DNA of 64,000 nt. Source: Strongylocentrotus purpuratus (Eukaryota > Echinodermata > Echinoidea > Camarodonta > Strongylocentrotidae). The notes under the pieces are model-generated. The model was not told the DNA's origin and made no database searches. It saw only the letters and a list, made by a program, of their open reading frames with translations. The stretch is from the NCBI RefSeq assembly GCF_000002235.5, contig NW_022145534.1:186001-250000 (forward strand), read 5' to 3'. This document shows positions 53,395-63,041 of this stretch, in pieces (the first letter of the stretch is position 1; every line of letters starts with the position of its first letter). The position numbers and the translations under genes are program-made.

Positions 53395-53926
53395 TTAAAG
53401 GGGAAGTCCACCCTGATATAAAGTTGGTTTTAATAGAAGCAGAAAAATGAGAGAAACAGGTCAGTGAATGTTTGAGCAAAAACCAATTAAAAATAAGAAA
53501 GTACTGGTAATAAATATTTTAGGTGCGATCAATCAGACACAAATTGGCAACTCTGTAGCGTATCTTGCGAGGTCACCTCCCATTTACCCTGTACTAAAAA
53601 ACTTTAAAAATGTGTATTTACTATTAAGAAAATTTTAAATTATACATTCACCCTGAATATTCTTTTTGCTAATGTGTTTTTGTAAGACCCCTGTCAAATC
53701 ATCAATAACTTATATGATGAGAAGAACAAAAAAAAATTCTGTACAGAGCAAATTTGAGAAGAGCACGTCTCAATGTTGCCAATTTGTGTTTCACTGACCA
53801 CAACTTCAACAATCCATAAATTTCCTAAATTTTAATAGAATATTGATCAAATTATCGCTAATTTGTTTTTCTCAATTTCTGCTTTTATTAAAACCAAGAT
53901 AATACCAGGACGGATTCCCCCTTTAA
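53395..53926. mobile_element. Fold-back MITE with TTAA ends
   Basis: The element is bounded by TTAA (53395-53398 and 53923-53926). Its arms are long imperfect inverted repeats of about 170-180 bp. TTAAAGGGGAAGTCCACCCT at the left corresponds to the complement of AGGACGGATTCCCCCTTTAA at the right. Further in, TTGGTTTTAATAGAAGCAGA pairs with its right-arm counterpart, and CACAAATTGGCAAC (left) pairs with GTTGCCAATTTGTG (right). There is no coding frame. TTAA targets are typical of piggyBac-type transposition, which is the likely mobilising system; that part is inference. Confidence 0.75.
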
Positions 53927-54040
53927 AAGCATTACACAATTGGTAATTTTATCGATCTTGAAATGAAACGATGGGAATACACTGGGGAAAATAGTAATAA
54001 ATTACAGAGAGTACTAGCTAAGAGAAAAAACCAAGAGAGC

Positions 54041-54098
<58 letters not shown>

Positions 54099-55511
54099 AA
54101 GAGTGATTCAAAGAGATAAAGAAAAGTAAAAGAACAATATGATGAACAAATAAAAGTGTAAGATTATTGAAAGAGAAGGATGCACAGGAAGAAGGTAATT
54201 ACACTTAAGTGGATCACTGAATGGTGTGAAACAAATTATAAACTAAAACAATGGGATTTCAGAAGAAAAAAAAATTGATGTCCTTTAAGTCTGTCTTCCG
54301 TTGCTCTCCATATCTTTAAAGGGAAGTCTTAGCTTTGCAAAACTTGAGTAAATCTGGTTTCTTTCAAATTGATGTTGAGGAAATAAAATCAACTCTCCAT
54401 ATAAACTAAATAAAAGATCCTTACAAATTCCTCTTTTCCTATCAAATGGCAGTGTATATGAATTTTAAAATGCCACTAAATATATTGGAGCCATGGTACC
54501 TTTACCCCCCCCCCCCCCCCTCAGGAACTTTCGGGATTGCTTTTCAACTAGTGTTCTCTACAAACAGGTGTACCGTTTTGGAGTTCAGTGACCTTTTATG
54601 ACCTCATATCGGCCTGAAAATGGAGAGTTTTTAGATCTTCTGTATAAAATGTATAGAAAAACATATATTTTCAAGTTTCATATAAAAATTAGTCATTATT
54701 TTCTAGTTCATGTAATTTGTTATTTCTCAACTTAATATCCAGATAAAGGCCTTGACTGGCAATAGGCAAACAATCGTAAAATAGATGAAAGTTTAAATCC
54801 ATGAGAAATTTCAAAAAGAAATAAAAAGGCAAGGATTGAATTGGCAGATTTTGTAAATATAGTCGCACAAGACTCTAATTGGCAAATCACAACCTTGGAA
54901 ATTTAGAAATGTTTAAATATGTTTACATAGATAATATCAAACATTATAATACCATGGTACTTTAATTGTCAAATATGTTATGCCCTTCCCTATCTACACC
55001 CATCCTAAGGAAGTGCTTCACATCCGTCTATATCTTTTCCCACAATTAAAGATTAGCATTTTAAGGAAATCAATGAGGAAGAAACACTCAAAGTAATTTT
55101 AAACACCATTTCCTTTAACTTTAAGTGGGCCTGAATTCACTTACTAACAAGATCCTAGGAATTCAATCCATCCTCCGGGATTTAGTCTCGTGTGTCATAC
55201 CTATTAATACCTTTAATTTGTGTGCATCGAATTAAAACATCGCAAATTTTACTTGCACGATATGTACATTATAGTTGTAAGTGATTCTTGGTCTTTTTTA
55301 ACAGCATGTAGATTGACATGCATGACCCTTTTCCTAGGAGGCAGATCTCATGAAAAGATTCGGTTTCATTCGGGTACAATGCGATCAAAAGAGCATGTAC
55401 ACAATGAAGCACTACTATATTATATACCAAGAAGTTTTAAGAGATGGAGTCCTATCTAGCTCATTCCCTTTGTACAATCTTCGATGCCGCCATGAGAAAA
55501 TATGTCAGGCA
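53927..55511. other. Intergenic DNA without recognisable genes
   Basis: This is AT-rich intergenic sequence. It holds a (GA)n microsatellite (about 54041-54094) and a poly-C tract (about 54507-54522). I found no spliced or single-exon gene on either strand. The frame at 55220-55459 has no family resemblance or codon-like pattern. Confidence 0.5.
54041..54094. repeat. (GA)n microsatellite
   Basis: About 25 uninterrupted GA dinucleotides, followed by GAAAGAAAGAG. Confidence 0.95.
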
Positions 55512-56175
55512 CAGGCGCGGATCCAGGGGGAGGCCGAGCGGGCCTTGGCCCCCCCCCCCCCCGTAAAAAAAAAAAAAAAAAAAAAAAAAGGAGAGAGAGA
55601 GAAGGAAAGAAGGGAAAGGGAAAGAGGAGAGGAAGGGAAAGGGAAAGAGGAGAGAAAGGGAAAAAAGAAGAGGAAGAAGAAAAGAAAAGAGGGAAGAAGT
55701 AGATCGGGGGGGGGGGCAAAAGGACTTGCCTCCTAGGCTGTTGCCCCCCCCCCCCAATCAAAACATAAAAGAGAAGGAAGGAAAGGGAAAGAAAAAAGGA
55801 AAAGAGGAGAAAGGAAAAAAGAGGAAGAAGAAAAGAAAAAAAGGGGATAACGACACAACAAATCGTCTTCTTTCTCTAATGATTTAATGAAACGTAAGCT
55901 TCCGCTTAGCGCGGGAGGGGGAAAACTCAATTCAGACGAGGATTATTTTTGGGGAACGGTACAACAAATCGTCTTCTTTCTCTAATAATTTATTGAAATG
56001 TCAAAGCTTCCGCGTTTCAGTCGCGGAGGAGGGAGGGGGAAACTCGCCCCTCCCTGCACCCACCCACCCCCAATTACGTCACTGCTTGTCACCATTACGA
56101 ACCAATATTTGGCTCGCATAATTTCAAATTTTGCCCCCCCCCCCCCCCCCCTAAGAAATCCTGGATCCGCGCCTG
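55512..56175. mobile_element. GC-rich-ended TIR repeat with poly-C and polypurine interior
   Basis: The ends are perfect inverted copies: CAGGCGCGGATCCAGG (55512-55527) and CCTGGATCCGCGCCTG (56160-56175). Inside each end is a poly-C tract (55549-55562 and 56134-56151). The left interior is an A-run followed by almost pure purine sequence (about 55565-55715 and 55765-55850). The right interior holds two diverged copies of a segment with ACAACAAATCGTCTTCTTTC and AAGCTTCCGC (about 55855-55930 and 55961-56045). No protein is encoded: the long frames here are low-complexity artefacts. Confidence 0.65.
55565..55850 (+). repeat. Polypurine (A/G) tract in two blocks
   Basis: Runs of A and G only, broken around 55720-55765 by a GC-rich piece with a poly-C tract. 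Such mirror-like purine sequence can adopt triplex (H-DNA) structure; that is known chemistry, not something shown here. Confidence 0.85.
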
Positions 56176-56187
56176 ATGTATATACAA

Positions 56188-56325
56188 CGGCAACAGTTTC
56201 AATATAAAATGTAAGTTCTTCTTACTTAAATCATTGGTCTGGAAACAATTATTTGCCCATTGTTGTGTATTGCATTACATTTTCACTGACAATGAATTCA
56301 CATTGTAATGCAATTTTCAAGTTTC
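56188..56325. repeat. Local repeat copy 1 (empty site)
   Basis: This roughly 138 bp segment (GGCAACAGTTTCAATATAAA, GGTCTGGAAA, GCCCATTGTTGT, ATTGTAATGCAATTTTCA) is repeated in diverged form from about 56549. Copy 1 has no histone insert: ATTGTAATG continues directly into CAATTTTCA. Confidence 0.7.
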
Positions 56326-56624
56326 CCAGGCTTATTTAGGAGAACAGAAGATTGATATTGTTTAGTTGTACGATAACATCACTCAGTTTGATTTGATTTG
56401 ATTGAAGATATATCTCATTAAAAACAGAGTAAAGGCTATACAGTTTCAAACAAACCTACACCATTAAACTTCAAGCTCACTCACACATGATTTATTGCGA
56501 CACTTTCAAGGCTACTTATTATTTCAAGTTCATGTATATACAAAGGGCAACAGCTTCAATATTAAACGTAATTAAATCAATGGTCTGGAAAATGTTAATG
56601 CCCATTGTTGTATATTATACAACA

Positions 56625-56657
56625 TTTTCCATAACGATGAATATACATTGTATAATG
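56625..56657. repeat. 33 bp direct repeat, copy 1
   Basis: The segment from TTTTCCATAACG to CATTGTATAATG is identical to 56843-56875. The two copies flank the H2B fragment exactly. Confidence 0.9.
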
Positions 56658-56842
56658 ACCATGGCCCGACTGGAGATGCCGGTATCTGGATGAACCTGCT
56701 TGAGGACTTTGTAGATGTAGATTCCATAACTCTCCTTCCTTTTCCTGTTCCTCTTCTTGCCACCGCTGGGCCGAGGGGCCTTGACTGCCTTCTTGGAGCC
56801 TTTCTTAGCAACTTGAGCTGTTGGAGCCATGATGAATTGAGG
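56658..56842 (-). pseudogene. Truncated histone H2B (first 57 codons) in a 185 bp insert
   Basis: On the minus strand a short leader is followed by ATG at 56830-56828 and 57 intact codons: [16 protein letters not shown], then the basic tail [33 protein letters not shown]. Sequence then leaves H2B at codon 58, just where the histone fold continues in the normal protein of about 123 residues. The N-terminus resembles early-type sea urchin H2B. H2B packages DNA in the nucleosome; this copy lacks most of the histone fold and cannot make a functional histone. The copy has no promoter-distance upstream sequence, no 3' stem-loop and no poly(A), so it is neither a whole gene nor an ordinary retrocopy. 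It has no disabling change within the retained codons, which suggests it is young. Confidence 0.9.
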
Positions 56843-56875
56843 TTTTCCATAACGATGAATATACATTGTATAATG
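56843..56875. repeat. 33 bp direct repeat, copy 2
   Basis: Identical to 56625-56657, immediately after the other end of the H2B fragment. Confidence 0.9.
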
Positions 56876-56989
56876 CAATTTTCAGGAAAACCATACTTGT
56901 CATTACTGTTATATTTGTTATATGATACTAAAGCAAATCGTTTCGCTTATCGATAAGATAAATCAATGTGAAGTACGTCATTTATAGCT

Positions 56990-57147
56990 TCCGCGCTTTG
57001 CAGAGGAGGGAGGGGGAAACTCGCCCCTCCCTACATCCCCCTGCATTACGTCACTGCTGGTCACCATTACGTACCAATATTTGGCTCGCATAATTTCAAA
57101 TTTGGCCCCCCCCCCCCCCCCCCTAAGAAATCCTGGATCCGCGCCTG
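56990..57147. mobile_element. Partial second copy of the 55512-56175 TIR element (right end)
   Basis: TTCCGCG, GGAGGGAGGGGGAAACTCGC, ATTACGTCACTGCT, CAATATTTGGCTCGCATAAT, a poly-C tract and CCTGGATCCGCGCCTG (57132-57147) repeat the last 160 bp or so of the element ending at 56175, at high identity. No matching left end is present. Confidence 0.75.
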
Positions 57148-59110
57148 GTCAGGCATGTGCTTAACTGGATCTTCCTTGCAGATACGTAGACAAAAGATTC
57201 CTGCCTATAGCTGCGAACTAACGGGCCACTTTCAAATGGAAATATGCGAAAGGAAATGGAGCAAATTTTTCTGAAATATTAATCACAATTACTCGACTGG
57301 GCATGTGTGGGCACTAATCTGACATATAACATCACAAAGAACTGTACATGAACATATTCACTTTTTATTTTCGTGAGCCGCAAGTAATCGGAAAAGTGTG
57401 GTCAAATGGCAGGTCTTAGGACTGTGAATTTTTACTATTTTTCACAAATTAAAGCTGCTATCATACAATGTAAGCAAATGTCCTGACATAAGTAGGCTTT
57501 TGTATTCATATTTTATCATCTGTTCGATTTTCCCCTTGCGGTCAAATAAAAAGTGAAATATTGACAAAAATCACTACTCAAGCTTTCCAATGAGGCGGCT
57601 TCGAACCTCGGACATCAAAGTTTACAGCACACCAGTACATTATATTGTGCAACCATAGAAAACGGCAGCTGTTTTGAATAATTTGTTACCAGTTGGGTCT
57701 CCGTCTCTAAAATCTCCTTGTATATACCTTTCTTTCAAAATCTGAATAGCATCATCCGGTCGCGAACAAATGGGAATTCCCCGCGCTTAATTGCTTCAAA
57801 CCAGGGAATCGTACATCATCATGGATTGCATGCTTTCGGATGTGCGTATCTAACATGTTCCAAATTATAGTTATACACTTGTATTACAAACCAGACAGAC
57901 AGACGCCCCCCCCCCCCTCCAACACACCCCCTCCCACACACACAAACACATACTATTCCATGATTTCATGACCCCATCCTACTCTTTAATTGCGTTTTTG
58001 TTTTTCCTTTATAAGATAGTAGTGGCGTATCCTAGTTTCCATAATGGTAAAGGCTGGTGTACAAAAGTATCCACCCACGTTCGAAAGAGGAGGTTAATGG
58101 GTCTTTACGCTATACCCGGGCACGATTCTGCTCCGTTTTAAAAATTTATTTGTGGATACGCTACTGGATATTTGACAACCAGTAATTATGACGCCTAAAT
58201 AAATTCATTCAAAACGCATGTCCTCAAGAAAAAGACCCGACTGTTAACCTTTTGACTGAACTTATTTTACAATGTCAAAGGAAACTACAACGATGGAAAA
58301 GGACACGATCGAGGGCCAAAGAAAACATTATTTTACTCAATGTCTTTCTATTGGCCTTTAGGTCGATCGGGAATAAATTCCATCACGGCGAACGTTTCTG
58401 AAACTCAACGACGCTGGTTAATTATGGAGTTCGGGTTAAACGTTCATAATAATTTATTTTCAGTGGTGGATCTAGGGTTTTTATGCATACATGGGGGCCG
58501 GGGGGCATAAGTCTTCAAAAGCAAGGCGAACAAAGATCACCATTGCATTCTTCATGACGGTCGTCAGGTGGTATAATGATTGCATTCCTGTGCCCCCCCC
58601 CCCCCCCCATCCCGTTTTTCCAATGTGCATCGTAAATCATTGATCCTTCGTTGCTTTTCAGGTATCGTTATATAAAAATGCCTTCAAAGTACAAAGGAAG
58701 AAGTAAAGAAATATGCACATGAGTTTAAGTATAGAGTAGTTTAATAAACACATTATGCCGACCAATCGCACAACACATAGGGGTTTAATTCTTATTCATA
58801 ATCTGAAGCCTAATTAATGAAATATGCTTTTGATATGCTATGATGGAAATTCCGTGCACGCGATGTATAGGCCCAATAATGAGTCATCCATATTTGACGC
58901 CAGAACACTCTCCCGCGTGCCCTTCATCGTCCAAAGGACAATCGTCCACTGTTGACTGCATTCTGTTCACCAATTTCTATACATCCCCTGTTATTGAAAT
59001 TATATCAACAGCGTTCTGTATTATAACGCCCTACAGGCATGTGCAACAGCAAACAGTACTCATGGTGATTGGAATGAGAACTGCGGATGCATGCCTGTCG
59101 ATCTGTGTGT
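57148..59110. other. Intergenic DNA upstream of the second gene
   Basis: I found no gene here. It contains a weak tRNA-like segment (57597-57660), poly-C tracts (about 57907-57917 and 58595-58608), and a probable repeat with TGGATCTAGG and GGGGGCCGGGGGGCA (about 58463-58620). The frame at 58840-59127 has no recognisable family, and its codons do not look constrained. Confidence 0.45.
57597..57660 (-). repeat. Possible tRNA-derived SINE fragment
   Basis: On the minus strand GGTTCGAAGCC (complement of 57597-57607) is a good pol III B-box/T-loop, preceded by TGTACTGGTGTGCTGTAAAC, which could be a decayed A-box and anticodon arm. It does not fold into a full tRNA by eye. Confidence 0.25.
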
Positions 59111-59120
59111 CAGATATTGG

Positions 59121-59127
59121 TATATAG
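59121..59127 (+). promoter_or_regulatory. Possible TATA box of the second gene
   Basis: TATATAG lies 126 bases upstream of the ATG at 59247. The position suits a start site near 59150, in moderately CpG-rich DNA. No other core element was identified. Confidence 0.25.
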
Positions 59128-59246
59128 ATCCGATGTACGTGCTTGCCGTTGGATATCATTTTGTGCTCCTATGATAACGTTGAGTCCAGCAACAGACGGC
59201 AAGTTGTAATCCGAGTAATTTGTGTCGCGATCGCTGGCGGGAAATA

Positions 59247-59547
59247 ATGGCGGATACCGGATTCAAATTCTCTCGTCTGGGAGGAGGAGGAGGAGATGAC
59301 CAAGGGGGAGAGGGGAAGGGAAGTCAGGAAGCTTTCGCGGGTAATATTGAGAGTAGGCCAGCAGGAGATTCTTCGACGAATCCGATGATGACGATGGTGC
59401 TCGGTAATGGACAGGGAGCCAGGGGATCTGTCAAAGCGGTACGGAGGACGACTCTCTTGATGATGGCTCTGGTAGGCGTTATCTGTCTGTTGGCTGTTGT
59501 TTTGTCTGGTCTCGCTCTCTCTCGCGTGATGTCTATTGAGACATCGG
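59247..59547 (+). CDS. Exon 1 of the unidentified membrane protein
   Basis: ATG to the donor ATCGG|GTAAGT: 100 codons plus one base. Contains the cytoplasmic tail and the membrane anchor. Confidence 0.7.
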
Positions 59548-59754
59548 GTAAGTAACTCGTTTGTTTTCTTTGCTCTGAAAGAATGGTGATGTGTAACAGG
59601 GATGAAAATAAGAAGAAGAAAATAGGTGAAATATATTGATCGAGAGCCATCCCAAAAGGCAAAGGTATTTTTTTTCTCTTTCTCTCCCCTCCTCCGGGCT
59701 CTCTCCACTCCATCTCTAACTTCTAAGACTCCCCCCCCCCATCTCCCCCCCCCC

Positions 59755-59802
<48 letters not shown>

Positions 59803-62800
59803 ACCCCTCTTACCCATACTCTTCTCGTCTCGTTTTCCTTTTCAATTTCAATACAAATTTACATTGTAACATTTCTTTGTTAACGATTTGGATTATGATA
59901 ATGTTCAATCCCTGGTTCAATGTATTGTCTGTTCAGTCTAGCGGTACGATATAAACTGCATTCTATACGGAAACAAACGGACAGTGTTTGTGCACATAGA
60001 CCTACATAGTATACACGTACAATGTATATAATTTGTTTATGAGCCAAATCTATACCAGAATATCATGGTAGGTGTAAAGACAAACCTGTTACTCATTTTG
60101 TTAAAGGTACTGCTGCTACAATGATATGACTTGTTTCTATATAACGAATGGCAACAATCTAATATTTTTCTTGGCCCTCATCGTACTCGACATGCATAAT
60201 GTTCAAAGATAGAATTTCTCTGCTAGCTTCCAAATGTTTATATGCATATTATTCTTTTAACCATCTGACTTTTTCATATATACCTCATGCGCCCATCAAT
60301 ACACGTATTTGAAGATCTAGGCCCATCATTCATTTTGACATTGCTGTTGAAGAAAGGTTGATAATTCTGACGCAAACAAAATATGTTAGTCTAACATCGT
60401 TCATGATAGAGCGTTACTCATTCTAAGAATGAGTAACCTCTATCATGAACGAGTTCATTCAATATTTTTTAGAACATTTCCTGTATTTTGTAAGCTGTGT
60501 GTATTTTAAAAGAATTTTTCTGAGAGATCTCCATGTTGTCATGGTTATTTTGGCAACTAACCAAATTGACATCCGAATCCAATGCTCCAGAGCATAACAT
60601 AGCTCATGCATCTTTAGAATTACAGCATCCCAATTATTTCAATTCTGAACTGTTTTACATAATTATGTTATATTGATTTTAAGAATGTAGATACATCCAA
60701 ACAGATATACAACGTTAATGAGATATAATTCATAATTATGAAGGGAAAAAAGTACAGTGTATGTGATAAAGATCATTCTGTCCTTATACATTATGTCACT
60801 AAAAAATAGATTATTTGTATACCCCTTTAGAGTTTATAAATATATTTCAAACACAATACAGTTTGGTCATCCTGCTGTGACGCCTAAATGTACAACAGTC
60901 TAGCGAGTAATGGAGTGAAAGAGAGAGAGAGAGGGGGGGGGGGGTGAGATGAGGCAGAAATAAAGACAGAGAAAGAGATTCACAGAAAATAGATGATTTA
61001 GGTCATTTTAATCAAAGACTATTAAATGAATCAAGTTTTTTTTCTATTAAAATTCAGAAGAGTGTCAGATGACATTTAAAGGCCTACATCAGGCAAAAGA
61101 AATATGTAGGACAACGGTACAAAACTGCTTTCATCTTGATATCACAAGCAGTTGTGTATAACTTTCGGGGCCACGTGGAGCACGTGCCTCCTCCTACTCC
61201 CCCCCCCCCCCCCCCCCCCCCCCTTCTCCATCGAGTGGTGACAACAATTTTTGTTTAAAGAAAGAAAAAATAGAAAGGGGAAGGGTAAAGGGAAAAGATG
61301 AAGGGGAAAGGGTGAGAAATGAAGATGCCTGGTCCCCCACCCGCACCCTCCACCCAAACCGTAGCCTTGTTGAATTGCATTTCATTGAGAAAAGCCTGTA
61401 TTAGGCCATTTACAAAAATAGTCATGTTTAGCGTCCCCGAAAAAAACACATGATAAACACTGCTAAAATGGATCTATTTCTGAATTGAAAAGAAAAAAAA
61501 AATGTTGGCGGCCATCTTGAAAAATAGCCCGACTGTCAGGGAAAATGTACCGAGCGGCCCCTTTGAGCGGCTATTTTGAAAGAAAGATAAAAAAAAAAAA
61601 AGAAAAAAAAAGGGCCTCCTCCTTCCTATTTTTCGAAAAAACAGGAAGCTAAACATGTTTTTTTTTTTAATTTGGCCTTACGTGCCCCCGCCACATATTT
61701 CTAGAGCCCCTCAGCAGTACGCCATAATAACGAGCAAACTATGTTCGTATCATTGTTTGTTTGCTGGCCCTTGTGTCGTATAATACATAACTTGATATGA
61801 ATAGCTTATGAATAGATACAATAAATGAGGCAAGGTTAATTAATACCCGTACTTTTCTAAAATTCTTTCCCAACCATGCTATATCATCCCTGTAATGGAA
61901 TTGTCCACTGTCGGTAACATTGGTCGAATATTTTATTGGATCTGAATAATAAAGCTGTCTGAGCACTCACACACGCAAAATGATTCTGCTTGCGTCCATT
62001 TTTTCCTCAGCAACTTGATGTGGTTTTCCCCGCGAAAAAGGCGCGAAGTCGTTATATCGGCATGTTCCTTTGTCATTTTAATGTTATTGTAACCACTCAG
62101 TGCATCCGTCGTCTATCAATAACTACCGGGTAGTCTTCTTTTAGAAATAATGATATTCTGTCTTCTTCCGGATCGAAAGTAATAGAACGAAGAAGAAATC
62201 ATTGGTAGATTATACGTCATTGTCATATCTGTGAGTGCTGTTGGAGAGATTAAAAGGGGCTATAAGCTTACGATATGATTACAACCGGGCGGGGGGGGGG
62301 GGGTACTTGCATATTAAGACATACGGGGGTGTGCCGCTCTAATGGTTCACCTTTTCACCCAAAAATCACGAAACATCGGTTCTTTTTTTTCAAAATTTCC
62401 AAAATTTTCGGATGTTTGCCATTTAAACACCCGAAAATTGGCCTTACTTCGAGAAAAATCCCCCAACTAGGTAGGGGCTTCGAGGCTTCAGCGGCACACC
62501 CCCGTCCAAATCAAATCTGCGAAGTCTGGGTGCTTAATAGGACTTTTTGTAATACGATTTGAAGGAAATTAATGTCTAATGGGATTTTAATGAATTTTTT
62601 AATAAATTACATGAGGCCTTTATTCAATCGTGTTTATAATTTATCTGTTTTTTCTCCTTCTTTTTTACCATGCATGCAGAGAAAACATGGACGTTTGCGC
62701 TTGGACAGTCGAACCTTGTATTGCATTACATGTAAGGAAATATTTCTTTATTCAAAGAACTTTGGTTAATTGGCACCTGGCGTTTTCAAACCATGTTTAA

Positions 62801-62968
62801 TTATAACAATTAGTCACAGCTGTTTCTTGACTATTTTTGGTAACATTTTTCTATTTTAAAATCTGATTTTATCACTTAGATTATCATTTATTAGTAAAAA
62901 AAAACTGTAGATGTTACATTACAATGCATTTACATAAAGAAACTTGTTAACTTCTATAAGGGTAATTC

Positions 62969-63041
<73 letters not shown>

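Larger units (their letters stand above)
56549..56890. repeat. Local repeat copy 2, carrying the H2B insert
   Basis: The landmarks of copy 1 recur in order: GGCAACAGCTTCAATATTAA, GGTCTGGAAA, GCCCATTGTTGT, ATTGTATAATG. The copy is then interrupted by 185 bp of histone H2B sequence plus a 33 bp duplication before it resumes at CAATTTTCA. Confidence 0.7.

Noticed and set aside
54316-54340. TTTAAAGGGAAGTC as a second copy of the 53395-53926 MITE end
   Set aside because: Only the first dozen bases resemble that end, and no matching opposite end was found.
55350-55930. Long frames on both strands over the A/G-rich region
   Set aside because: Lysine/arginine/glutamate or proline/serine/phenylalanine runs come from the polypurine and poly-C tracts of a repeat element.
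59169-59713. Minus-strand frames of up to 179 codons opposite exon 1 of the second gene
   Set aside because: The plus strand has the start, membrane anchor and a spliceable exon that joins two more in frame. The minus frames lack motifs and run into CT-rich sequence.
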